From an uncultured Selenomonas sp. (lineage in GTDB: Bacteria > Bacillota > Negativicutes > Selenomonadales > Selenomonadaceae), in contig CAKPXP010000003.1 in assembly GCA_934202005.1 (NCBI GenBank), positions 62,001 through 126,000 of the forward strand: a stretch of 64,000 nucleotides of DNA, given 5' to 3'. Both the position numbers and the translations under genes were made by a program. Shown piece after piece: positions 44,215 through 52,342 of this stretch (the first letter of the stretch is position 1; each line of letters begins with the position of its first letter). Below the pieces are notes generated by a model. That model did not search any database, was not told the origin of the DNA, and saw only the letters and a program-made list of their open reading frames with translations.

Positions 44215-45213
44215 TTACTTGTTCGCCTTGACGAGCGCAAGGATCTCATCTGCGCGGCCGTTGGAGCCGAGGACGTCCTTGATCTTGTGCTCGACGAGCT
44301 CCTTGACGTAGGAGCGGCCGTCAGCGATGTACTGGCGCGGATCGAAATGCTCCGGATGCGCCATGAAGTGCTCGCGGATACCGGCCGTCATAGCGAGGCG
44401 GAGGTCAGAGTCGATGTTGATCTTGCAGACCGCGGACTTCGCTGCCTTGCGGAGCTGATCCTCAGGAATGCCGACTGCATCGTCGAGCTTGCCGCCGTTG
44501 TCGTTGATGATCTTCACGTACTTCGGAATGACGGAGGAAGCGCCGTGGAGGACGATCGGGAACTCCGGAATCTTCTTCTCGATCTCAGCGAGGATGTCGA
44601 AGCGGAGCTCAGGCGGGACGAGCACGCCGTCAGCGTTGCGCGTGCACTGCTCCGGCTTGAACTTGAATGCGCCGTGGCTCGTGCCGATGGCGATGGCGAG
44701 GGAGTCGACGCCCGTCTCGCGGACGAACTCCTCGACCTCTTCCGGCTGCGTGTAGGCTGCCTCGTGCGCAGCGACCTTCACATCGTCCTCGATGCCGGCG
44801 AGCTTGCCGAGCTCAGCCTCGACGACGACGCCGTGCTCATGCGCGTAGGCAACGACTTCCTGCGTGCGCTTGATGTTCTCCTTGAACTCATACTTGGAGC
44901 CGTCGTACATGACAGAGGTGAAGCCGTCATCGATGCAGGCCTTGCACGTCTCGAAGTCCGGGCCGTGGTCGAGGTGCAGGGCGACAGGGATGTCGTTGAC
45001 CTCGAGGGCTGCCTCGACGAGGTGACGGAGATACGGGCCCTTTGCGTACTTGCGGGCGCCGGCGGATGCCTGGAGGATGACCGGGGACTTCAGCTCAGCA
45101 GCAGCTTCCGTGATTCCCTGGACGATCTCCATGTTGTTGATGTTGAAAGCGCCGATGGCGTAGCCGCCCTCGTAAGCCTTCTTGAACATTTCTTTTGTTC
45201 CAACTAATGGCAT
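44215..45213 (-). CDS. fba: Class II fructose-bisphosphate aldolase
   Basis: Zinc-dependent aldolase of glycolysis/gluconeogenesis. 332 residues, beginning MPLVGTKEMFKKAYEGGYAIGAFN. The Zn ligands are in LHLDHG and GTSHGAFK, and LHGASSV is at the phosphate site. I chose ATG 45213 with AGGGGG ten bases ahead; the frame extends to 45249, through the leader. It stands alone, with its own promoter and terminator. Confidence 0.95.
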   Translation of the reverse strand: MPLVGTKEMFKKAYEGGYAIGAFNINNMEIVQGITEAAAELKSPVILQASAGARKYAKGPYLRHLVEAALEVNDIPVALHLDHGPDFETCKACIDDGFTSVMYDGSKYEFKENIKRTQEVVAYAHEHGVVVEAELGKLAGIEDDVKVAAHEAAYTQPEEVEEFVRETGVDSLAIAIGTSHGAFKFKPEQCTRNADGVLVPPELRFDILAEIEKKIPEFPIVLHGASSVIPKYVKIINDNGGKLDDAVGIPEDQLRKAAKSAVCKINIDSDLRLAMTAGIREHFMAHPEHFDPRQYIADGRSYVKELVEHKIKDVLGSNGRADEILALVKANK

Positions 45214-45264
45214 TTTTACATTACCCCCTAGTAATTTGTGTTCAACCATTCATGAACTTATCTC

Positions 45265-45273
45265 ATTATATCA
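45265..45273 (-). promoter_or_regulatory. Extended -10 promoter of fba
   Basis: On the minus strand TGA directly before TATAAT. No good -35. Confidence 0.6.
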
Positions 45274-45323
45274 TAGAACGCGGGACAGGTGTATAGGGCT
45301 TGTGCAAATTTTCTCGAAATCCG

Positions 45324-46244
45324 TCAAATGCTTGCAAACGGGAAAGAAGAAGTGATAATCGCCTGCATATCCGGCGGCAGCGGTGCATTGATACGGCAGT
45401 CCGCGTGCGTGATGGGATGGCGGAAGGAGAGCTGCGCCGCATGGAGGGCCTGGCGCGCGATGCGCGCGTCTGGTGTGCCGTAGAGGTCGTCGCCGAGCAG
45501 CGGGCAGCCGAGGCTCGCGAGGTGGACGCGGATCTGGTGGGTGCGCCCCGTCTCGAGTGCGAGGCGTACGAGGGAGAGATCGCCGCGGGCGGCGAGCACC
45601 TCGTAGTGTGTGCGAGCCTCCTTGCCGCCCGCGCTGGTCGCGCGCACCTCCTGGCGGATGAAGCTACCGTCGCTGCAGCCGAGCGGCTTGTCGATGATGC
45701 CTGCGGGCTGCGGCAGCGTGCCGCGTGCGATGGCGAGGTAGATGCGATGGAATCTTTTCTCACCGCTTTTCGTGAGCATGTGCTGGATCTGCGGCTCTTT
45801 GGCGATGAGCACGAGGCCTGTCGTCTGGCGGTCGAGGCGGTGGAGCGGGTGGAAGTGATGCGCCTCTCCCTTGCGCCGGTAGTAGCCGAGGACGGCGTTC
45901 GCGAGCGTCCCCGTTGGCTCGACGGTGAGCGGGTGGACGAGCTGGCCGGCCGGCTTGTTCACGGCGAGCAGGAAGTCGTCCTCGTAGCGGATGTCGATCG
46001 GCAGGTCCTGCGGCTCGATGGGGAAGGCGTCAGGGCGGGGCGGTTTCTCGCTCTCGAAGGTGAGGATGTCGCCATTTTGCACCATGGTGTGCGTGGCGTT
46101 GGCGGAGAGGCCGTTTTTGCGGAAGTCCCCGGTGTGCTTGAGCCGTTTCCACTGGGAGTTCGAGATGCCGTAGTGACGGATGAGGTAGGCGCGCGCGGGA
46201 AGCTCCGCGCAATCTGCCGGGAGTTTGACGACGAGGCGCGTCAC
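45324..46244 (-). CDS. RluA-family RNA pseudouridine synthase
   Basis: 306 residues. An N-terminal S4-like region (about 1-75) precedes the catalytic domain with HRLDRQTTG (catalytic Asp) and the later GRTHQIRVHLA. The family modifies uridines in 23S rRNA or tRNA; which site cannot be told. It overlaps the end of uraA by four bases (ATGA), so it is coupled to the permease gene. Confidence 0.93.
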   Translation of the reverse strand: MTRLVVKLPADCAELPARAYLIRHYGISNSQWKRLKHTGDFRKNGLSANATHTMVQNGDILTFESEKPPRPDAFPIEPQDLPIDIRYEDDFLLAVNKPAGQLVHPLTVEPTGTLANAVLGYYRRKGEAHHFHPLHRLDRQTTGLVLIAKEPQIQHMLTKSGEKRFHRIYLAIARGTLPQPAGIIDKPLGCSDGSFIRQEVRATSAGGKEARTHYEVLAARGDLSLVRLALETGRTHQIRVHLASLGCPLLGDDLYGTPDARIARQALHAAQLSFRHPITHADCRINAPLPPDMQAIITSSFPFASI

Positions 46245-47545
46245 GATTGCTGTCCGCCGCGCGATTCGTCGTCTTCCGGCGCGCGGCCCGCGGGCGCGAA
46301 GGGCTCGCCGCGCAGCAGGGCGATGACGCGGAAGAGCAGGGAGAGCATGATGGCGACGACGGTCGCGAGCGCCATGCCCTTGAGCGTGACGGTGCCGAGC
46401 GTGATGCTCGCCGTCGAGACGCCGATGCCGAGCACGATGGAGGTGAGCAGGAGGTTCATCGGCTGGTTGTAGTCGACCTTCGCCTCGACGAGGATGCGAA
46501 TGCCGGAGGCCGCGATGAGGCCGAAGAGTAGCAGCGAGACACCGCCCATGACGGGCGTCGGGATGCTCTGGATGAGCGCGGCGAGCTTGCCGAGGCAGGA
46601 GAGCAGGATGGCGAAAACGGCCGCGCCGCCGATGACCCAGGTGGAGAAGACGCGCGTGATGGCGAGGACGCCGATGTTCTCGCCGTAGGTGGTGTTCGGC
46701 GTCGAGCCGAAGAAGCCGGAAATGATGGTCGAGATGCCGTTGCCGAGGATGGAGCGGTCGAGTCCCGGATCCTTGGTGAGGTCGCGGCCGACGATGTTGC
46801 CCGTCACGATGAGGTGGCCGATGTGCTCGGCGATGACGACGAGCGAGGCCGGCAGGATGATGAGAATGGCGCCGGGCTCGAAGACGGGATGGTAGAATGT
46901 GGGCAGTGCGAACCAGGGTGCGCGCTCGACGAGGCTCCAGTCGACGATGCCCGTGCAGGCCGCGATGATGTAGCCGGAGACGACGCCGATGAGAATCGGG
47001 ATGATGGAGAGGAAGCCCTTGAACGCGACGGAGGCGACGATCGTGATGGCGAGCGTCGCGAGGGAGACGAAGATGGCGGTCTCGTCCGTCTTTTCTCCCG
47101 TGAGTCCCGCCATGCCGGCGGCTGTTGGCATGAGCTCGAGGCCGATGACGGCGACGATGGCGCCCATGGAGGCGGGCGGGAAGATGACGTCGATCCAGCC
47201 CGTGCCGACCGCGCGGATCAGCAGGCCGACGAGGCAGAAGACGATGCCGACGACGATGAAGCCGCCGAGTGCCGCCTCATAACCGTATTGGGCGAGCACG
47301 AGGAAGACCGGAGAGAGGAACGCGAAGCTCGAGCCGAGATAGGCGGGGATGCGCCCCTTGCAGATGACGAGGTAGAGGATGGTGCCGATGCCGTTGAAGA
47401 GCAGCACGGTGGCCGGGTTCACCTTGAAGAGGATCGGCACGAGCACCGTAGAGCCGAACATGGCGAACAGATGCTGCAGGGAGAGCGGGATGGTCTCGAG
47501 GAGCGGCAGGCGCTCCTCAACGCCGATGGCGCGGCGGGTAGACAT
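46241..47545 (-). CDS. uraA: Uracil/xanthine permease (NCS2 family)
   Basis: 434-residue transporter with about 14 membrane segments. The N-terminal LSLQHLFAMFGSTVLVP, with the conserved QH pair, is a hallmark of uracil permeases; PASMGAIVAVIGLELMP and FGSTPNTTYGENIG are conserved transport motifs. The start is ATG 47545, with AAAGGAG nine bases ahead. A uracil substrate is likely; no pyr operon is near. Confidence 0.9.
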   Translation of the reverse strand: MSTRRAIGVEERLPLLETIPLSLQHLFAMFGSTVLVPILFKVNPATVLLFNGIGTILYLVICKGRIPAYLGSSFAFLSPVFLVLAQYGYEAALGGFIVVGIVFCLVGLLIRAVGTGWIDVIFPPASMGAIVAVIGLELMPTAAGMAGLTGEKTDETAIFVSLATLAITIVASVAFKGFLSIIPILIGVVSGYIIAACTGIVDWSLVERAPWFALPTFYHPVFEPGAILIILPASLVVIAEHIGHLIVTGNIVGRDLTKDPGLDRSILGNGISTIISGFFGSTPNTTYGENIGVLAITRVFSTWVIGGAAVFAILLSCLGKLAALIQSIPTPVMGGVSLLLFGLIAASGIRILVEAKVDYNQPMNLLLTSIVLGIGVSTASITLGTVTLKGMALATVVAIMLSLLFRVIALLRGEPFAPAGRAPEDDESRGGQQS

Positions 47546-47693
47546 GGAAAACACTCCTTTGTGAAATAGAATATAGTAGAAAACTTCTCTTTCACGCTAC
47601 CATATCCATCTCTGTTTGTCTAGATGCGTGCCGATTTCGCGGAGAGGAGAGTGTGTCAGATGAAAGACTGTGGCAGGGGCAGCCGTATGGAAT

Positions 47694-47772
47694 TTACTAT
47701 GTAAATCCCCAAGAGCGCAAGCCGGAGGCGCAGCGCGATTGGCCGGATTTTCTGCAAGGGCGATGCACAATG
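47694..47772 (+). repeat. Dispersed ~80-bp repeat, copy B
   Basis: Aligns to 14019-14099 in the same orientation. Its last bases run into a long hairpin (47763-47796, arms ATGCACAA..GTCCAC and GTGGAC..TTGTGCAT) that copy A lacks. The rest of the 345-base gap holds no gene that I can support. Confidence 0.7.
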
Positions 47773-47812
47773 TCCACGAAGTGGACGTTTGTGCATGTAG
47801 CTTTGTACGTCA

Positions 47813-47838
47813 AAAGCCTCGGCGTTTGCCGAGGCTTT
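47813..47838 (-). terminator. Terminator of bioB
   Basis: Eleven-base stem AAAGCCTCGGC (47813-47823) with GCCGAGGCTTT (47828-47838). On the minus strand it is followed by a T. Confidence 0.8.
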
Positions 47839-47890
47839 GGGGAATGATATGGTTGACGTTTTATTGTCAGGTGCGTCATGTCGCGTTGCG

Positions 47891-48907
47891 TCAGTGCGCG
47901 CCGCAGGTGCCTGTTGCGGCCGTGCAGTCCTCGTCCTTGTTCGTGAGGCCGAGATCCTTGAGCATCTGCATATCCTCCTTGATGGTTGTGCCGGAGGTCG
48001 TGAGCATGTTGCCCGTGATGGAGGCCGAGGCGCCTGTCTCGAACGCCGTCGCGCCGTTTTGCGGCAGGAGCTTGCGCCCCGCCGCGAGGCGGATGTTCGC
48101 CGTCGGGGTGATGTAGCGGAAGAAGGCGATCGTGCGCAGGATGTCCTCCGCGGGCAGCTGGGGCCGCCCCTCCATGCCCGTGCCAGGAATCGGCATGAGC
48201 GCGTTGATGGGGATGGACTCGATGCCGAGCTCCTGCAGGGAGAGCGCCATGTCGAGACGGTCTTCCCAGGTCTCGCCCATGCCGATGATACCGCCCGAGC
48301 AGACGCAGAAACCTTCCTCTTGCGCCATCTTGATGGTACGGATGCGGTCGTCGTAGGTGTGCGACGTACAGATCTGCGGGAAAAAGCGGCGGCTCGTCTC
48401 GATGTTGTGATGATAGCTCGTGACGCCGGCCTCATGCAGCCGGTGCAGCTGCTCGCGCGTGAGTAGACCGTGCGAGGCGCAGAGGTCGATCGTGAGTGTT
48501 CGCTTCATTTCTTTGTATGTCTCGATGGCCTTGTCAAAATCCCGACCCGTGAGCGCACGCCCTGAGGTCACGATGGCGAAACGGTTCGCACCGGCTTCCT
48601 GGTTGGCACGCGCGTTGCGGATGATTTCTTCCTTGGGGAGGAAACCGTACTCGTCGATGCCCGTATGATGGCATGCCGCCTGCGCGCAGTACTTGCAGTT
48701 CTCGCCGCAGCGTCCCGACCGGCCGTTGATGATGGTGCAGAAATCAATATGCTTGCCGCAAAAGTGCCGCTGCAGACGGCCGGCGCCTTCCTGCAGTTCC
48801 TCCAGGGGAGCGGTGAGGAAGATGGAAAGATCGTCTGAGCGGCGGATGCGGTCGCCTGCGATGATATCCGTTGCCAGTTGGTCGGGAGTACGGTTGTTTC
48901 GATTCAT
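47891..48907 (-). CDS. bioB: Biotin synthase
   Basis: Radical SAM enzyme that inserts sulfur into dethiobiotin. The CGENCKYCAQ cluster motif binds the 4Fe-4S centre; Cys residues for the second cluster lie in TIDLCASHG and GFCVCSGGIIGMG. 338 residues with a Cys-rich C-terminal end (EDCTAATGTCGAH). No other bio gene is in the window, so this is a lone bioB. Regulation by the palindrome at 48964 is likely. Confidence 0.94.
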   Translation of the reverse strand: MNRNNRTPDQLATDIIAGDRIRRSDDLSIFLTAPLEELQEGAGRLQRHFCGKHIDFCTIINGRSGRCGENCKYCAQAACHHTGIDEYGFLPKEEIIRNARANQEAGANRFAIVTSGRALTGRDFDKAIETYKEMKRTLTIDLCASHGLLTREQLHRLHEAGVTSYHHNIETSRRFFPQICTSHTYDDRIRTIKMAQEEGFCVCSGGIIGMGETWEDRLDMALSLQELGIESIPINALMPIPGTGMEGRPQLPAEDILRTIAFFRYITPTANIRLAAGRKLLPQNGATAFETGASASITGNMLTTSGTTIKEDMQMLKDLGLTNKDEDCTAATGTCGAH

Positions 48908-48963
48908 TTCGATGGCCTCGCTTTTTCAATAAGGATAAATAGAAAACACTGACACTCTCTATA

Positions 48964-48999
48964 GTCAACATTATATATAGTACATCGTTGACAGTCAAC
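48964..48999 (-). promoter_or_regulatory. bioB promoter with biotin-repressor-like palindrome
   Basis: On the minus strand TTGACT (48998-48993) and TATAAT (48975-48970), spacer 17. GTCAAC and GTTGAC half-sites at 48964-48969 and 48987-48992 form an inverted repeat with a 17-base spacer that straddles the -10. A third half-site (48994-48999) overlaps the -35. The layout fits a BirA-type operator, but the spacing is a little longer than usual. Confidence 0.65.
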
Positions 49000-49099
49000 T
49001 GCATACGAATTTTCAGGATAACATATTTCCCGACGACTTTTTGAAACGCACGGTCGTTTTACCCATCCATGCTTCCGTATTTTTATATGAAGGATACGC

Positions 49100-50008
49100 T
49101 TATGGCTGTGAGAGATCTTCCTCCTTGTCTTTATGTTTGCGCAGGGTGTCGCGACAGAAATCTATGAAGGATTGGGCGGCCTTCGAGATGTAGCGGTCTT
49201 TTTTCCATGCGAGACCGACGTCGACGAAGAGTGGCTCCTCGAGTGGAATGGTCTTGACGCCGGGTGCGTCTTCGAGCACCATGTCAAGCAGGAACGAGAT
49301 GCCAACGCCGCTCGCGACGAGTCCCTTGATGGTGACGACCTGGTTGGATTCGAGCACGATGTTCGGCGTGATGCTCTGTTCCTTGAGTTTGCCGAGAATG
49401 GTCTGACGCAAGAAGGAACCTTCCTTGAGCATGATGACATTGGCCGCGGCAATGTCTTCTTTCGTGAGGCGATCCTTGGCGGCGAGCGGGCTGTTTTCTG
49501 GCACGCAGGCGACAATCTGGCTCGTCGTCATCGGCAGGAGCTGCAGATTATGCGAGGCGCCAGAGATGATGATGATGCCGAAATCGAGCTCATCGCGCTC
49601 GAGCTGCTCGCGGATGGACATAGAGCCCTCCTCGTGCAGGTAGATGTCGAGATGGGAGTATTTCTTCTGGAAGCTGGAGAAGATCTTCGGGAAAAGATAG
49701 GCACCCATCATCGGGGGGATGCCGATCTTGATTGTGCCTTTCTGGAGTTGCTTGTAGTCGTTGACCTCGAGGACAGCGTCCTGGATATTGCGCAAGGCGA
49801 GCTCGATGCGGTTGAGGAAAACAGCACCCTCAGGCGTCAGGGCAAGTTGTTTCTGGCTGCGGTCGAAGAGCTGGATGCCGAGCTCGGCTTCTAGCTTTTT
49901 GATCGCGACGGTGATGTTTGGCTGAGAGACGCGTAGGCGCTCGGCAGCGCGCGTGATGTTACGCAGTCGGCTGGCCATCTGGAAATATTCAAGCTGACGT
50001 AATTCCAT
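49100..50008 (-). CDS. LysR-family transcriptional regulator
   Basis: 302 residues. The N-terminal winged helix reads MELRQLEYFQMASRLRNITRAAERLRVSQPNITVAIKKLE, and a substrate-binding domain follows (about 90-295). The target is unknown: bioB lies downstream on the same strand and motA is divergent. No palindromic T-N11-A site could be singled out in the 200-base divergent region. Confidence 0.92.
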   Translation of the reverse strand: MELRQLEYFQMASRLRNITRAAERLRVSQPNITVAIKKLEAELGIQLFDRSQKQLALTPEGAVFLNRIELALRNIQDAVLEVNDYKQLQKGTIKIGIPPMMGAYLFPKIFSSFQKKYSHLDIYLHEEGSMSIREQLERDELDFGIIIISGASHNLQLLPMTTSQIVACVPENSPLAAKDRLTKEDIAAANVIMLKEGSFLRQTILGKLKEQSITPNIVLESNQVVTIKGLVASGVGISFLLDMVLEDAPGVKTIPLEEPLFVDVGLAWKKDRYISKAAQSFIDFCRDTLRKHKDKEEDLSQP

Positions 50009-50155
50009 ACAATCGCTTCTTTCTCTATAAATTTCACTTATCTTTTGATATTATACCATAGATTGAAGCGAAATATGATAAAATAAAGGGAATTTATTGT
50101 CGTGATGAGAAAATTTTTTCACGGCGAAAGTAGGATTTTCTTTTTTTATGGGGAA

Positions 50156-50164
50156 TGTTATACT
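50156..50164 (+). promoter_or_regulatory. Extended -10 promoter of motAB
   Basis: TGT followed by TATACT (50159-50164). No sigma-28 (TAAA/GCCGATAA) sequence is seen. Confidence 0.45.
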
Positions 50165-50210
50165 AAGAGACAACGGAGTATCACAAGGATGGATATAGGG
50201 GGTCTTGTAT

Positions 50211-50984
50211 TTGGAAATATCGACAGTCATCGGCTTGTGCTTGGGTTTTTTCTGCATCTTCTTCGGCATGGTCTTGAAGGGTGCCCCGCTCAGCGCGTTG
50301 AATAACCCGGCGGCATTCCTCATCATTATTGGTGGTACGGTGGCTTGCCTTTTTAATGCGTTCCGCATGGATGAGCTCAAAACGCTGCCTAAGATTATCA
50401 AGATGACGTTTTTTAAGCCCGCGACACACGCGAAGGCAGAGCTTCTGCAGCTCTTTGTCGAGCTCTCGCAGATCGCGCGCAGAGAGGGCATTCTTGCGCT
50501 CGAGAATAAGGTGTCTGATATTGACGATCCGTTTTTCCGCACGGGGCTTAATATGGTCATCGACGGCATGGATCCCGACTTCGTCAGCGATGTGCTTGAC
50601 GCAGAGCTTGCCGTCATGCAGGAGCGCCACTCCAAGGGCCGTTCGATGCTGACGCAGGCTGGCACCTACGCGCCGACACTGGGCGTTTTAGGAGCTGTCG
50701 TCGGCCTGATTGCGGCACTCGGCAACCTCGATGATATCAACAAGCTGGGCCACGCGGTGGCCGCGGCATTCGTCGCTACGATTCTCGGTATTTTCACGGC
50801 TTATGTTCTCTGGTTGCCGCTCGCGAACAAACTGAAACTGCTCTCGGAGGAGGAGGTCAGCGAAAAGCGTATGATCATCGAGGGAATCCTTTCCCTGCAG
50901 GCTGGCGATTCCCCGACGGCAATCGAAGCGAAGCTCATGGTATTCATCCCGCAGTCGGAACGCGAAAATGTGAAGAAGGAGTGA
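50211..50984 (+). CDS. motA: Flagellar motor stator protein MotA
   Basis: 257-residue stator subunit with four membrane segments; AGTYAPTLGVLGAVVGL and GIFTAYVLWLPLANKLK carry the conserved prolines of the ion channel. A cytosolic loop between segments 2 and 3 holds the rotor contacts. TTG 50211 has AGGGGG (50197-50202) eight bases ahead; TTG 50205 is too close. motB follows after four bases. No flagellin or switch gene is in the window. Confidence 0.93.
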   Translation: MEISTVIGLCLGFFCIFFGMVLKGAPLSALNNPAAFLIIIGGTVACLFNAFRMDELKTLPKIIKMTFFKPATHAKAELLQLFVELSQIARREGILALENKVSDIDDPFFRTGLNMVIDGMDPDFVSDVLDAELAVMQERHSKGRSMLTQAGTYAPTLGVLGAVVGLIAALGNLDDINKLGHAVAAAFVATILGIFTAYVLWLPLANKLKLLSEEEVSEKRMIIEGILSLQAGDSPTAIEAKLMVFIPQSERENVKKE

Positions 50985-50988
50985 TTGG

Positions 50989-51855
50989 ATGGCTCGTAAG
51001 AAACGCGGCAAGCAGAAAGAGGAGGAGGCCAGCGAGGCTTGGCTGCTGCCGTATTCTGACCTCATGACGTTGCTCTTGGCGCTCTTCATATCGCTTTTCG
51101 CCATCTCGCAGACGGATCAGAAGAAGGTATCCGACCTTGCGCAAGCATTCAGTTCCGCGTTCAACATGGGTGGCCCGTCCATGTTCGACCAGATGGGTCC
51201 GAATCCGGGACGTCGTGCGGAGATGCCATCGGATCAGGATCTCGGCAATTCTGCCTATATCCAGGAGAACCAGTCGCTCGAGCAGGCGAAGAAGGAGATG
51301 GATGAGTACATCGACCAGAACCAGCTCACGGATCAGCTCTCGACGGAGCTCACGGAGGATGGTCTGCTCATCCGTATCAAGGAGAAGGCGTTGTTCCCGT
51401 CGGGGTCGGCAGAGCTCGGCGGACAGGCGCAGAACATCGGTCCTGTCGTCGCGGGACTCCTTGCCTCCATTCCGGAGCGCGTCGTCATCTCTGGCCATAC
51501 GGACAATGTACCGATCCACAGTGCGCAGTTTCCGTCAAATTGGGAGCTGAGCTCGCAGCGCGCGTTGAATTTCATGAAGTATCTGCTTTCCCTCAATCCT
51601 AAACTGCAGCCACAGCGGTTCAGCGCGATCGGTTACAGCGAATATCGGCCGATTGCGGATAACAGTACAGAGGCGGGGCGGATGAAGAACCGCCGTGTCG
51701 AGGTGCTCATCGCGCGCAATCTGCGCTTCAATCCGGACGAGAGCGGCAAGAATCCGAACAAGGATACGGGGGAGGCCGCGCCGGCAAGTACGGGCGGTCA
51801 GGTGCCGAATGCTGCTGTGGCGGATGGCTCGCATGTGACGACAACAACATTCTGA
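50989..51855 (+). CDS. motB: Flagellar motor stator protein MotB
   Basis: 288 residues. A single N-terminal membrane segment carries the ion-binding Asp in LPYSDLMTLLLALF (D24). The plug/linker is followed by the OmpA-like peptidoglycan-binding domain with SGHTDNVPIHSAQFPSNWELSSQRAL. The C-terminal 40 residues are low-complexity. Its pairing with motA is normal. Confidence 0.95.
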   Translation: MARKKRGKQKEEEASEAWLLPYSDLMTLLLALFISLFAISQTDQKKVSDLAQAFSSAFNMGGPSMFDQMGPNPGRRAEMPSDQDLGNSAYIQENQSLEQAKKEMDEYIDQNQLTDQLSTELTEDGLLIRIKEKALFPSGSAELGGQAQNIGPVVAGLLASIPERVVISGHTDNVPIHSAQFPSNWELSSQRALNFMKYLLSLNPKLQPQRFSAIGYSEYRPIADNSTEAGRMKNRRVEVLIARNLRFNPDESGKNPNKDTGEAAPASTGGQVPNAAVADGSHVTTTTF

Positions 51856-51964
51856 GTGTTTCTGGGATTGCCGCATGGCCTAGATGGCTATGTGCAGTCC
51901 TTTTTTCATGCAAGAGTCCAAGAGCGCAGGCCGTTTGTGCGTATGATATGAAAGGGAGGTGCTT

Positions 51965-52342
51965 ATGCTAGCAGGAATTGGCACGGATATTGTAGAAATA
52001 AGCCGTGTGGGAAAGGCCCTCGTTAACCCGCGGTTTCGCGAGCGTGTCTATACACCCGCGGAACGCAGATACTGCGAGGGGCGAGGAGCATCGATGACAG
52101 CTTCCTTTGCCGCAAGATTTGCAGGGAAGGAAGCCGTGCTCAAGGCCTTTGGTACGGGACTGCGCGGGGGGACACTGCAAGAGATCGAGATCTTGCCAGA
52201 TGAGCTTGGCTGTCCTCAGGTAACGTTATCGGGATTCTTTGCAGAGCTCGCACAGCGGAGGGGGATTGTGCGCGTGGTGATTTCACTGAGCCATGCGCGT
52301 GAGTATGCAACGGCACAGTGCGTGATGGAGGGAACAGAATGA
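51965..52342 (+). CDS. acpS: Holo-[acyl-carrier-protein] synthase
   Basis: Transfers phosphopantetheine from CoA to acyl carrier protein. GIGTDIVEISRV with the Mg-binding Asp and FAGKEAVLKAFGTGLRGG are complete. ATG 51965 has AGGGAGG (51953-51959) five bases ahead. 125 residues. It overlaps nnrDE by four bases (ATGA). Confidence 0.95.
   Translation: MLAGIGTDIVEISRVGKALVNPRFRERVYTPAERRYCEGRGASMTASFAARFAGKEAVLKAFGTGLRGGTLQEIEILPDELGCPQVTLSGFFAELAQRRGIVRVVISLSHAREYATAQCVMEGTE

Noticed and set aside
44287-45207. 306-residue plus-strand frame opposite fba
   Set aside because: Shadow of the aldolase gene, whose motifs are intact on the minus strand.
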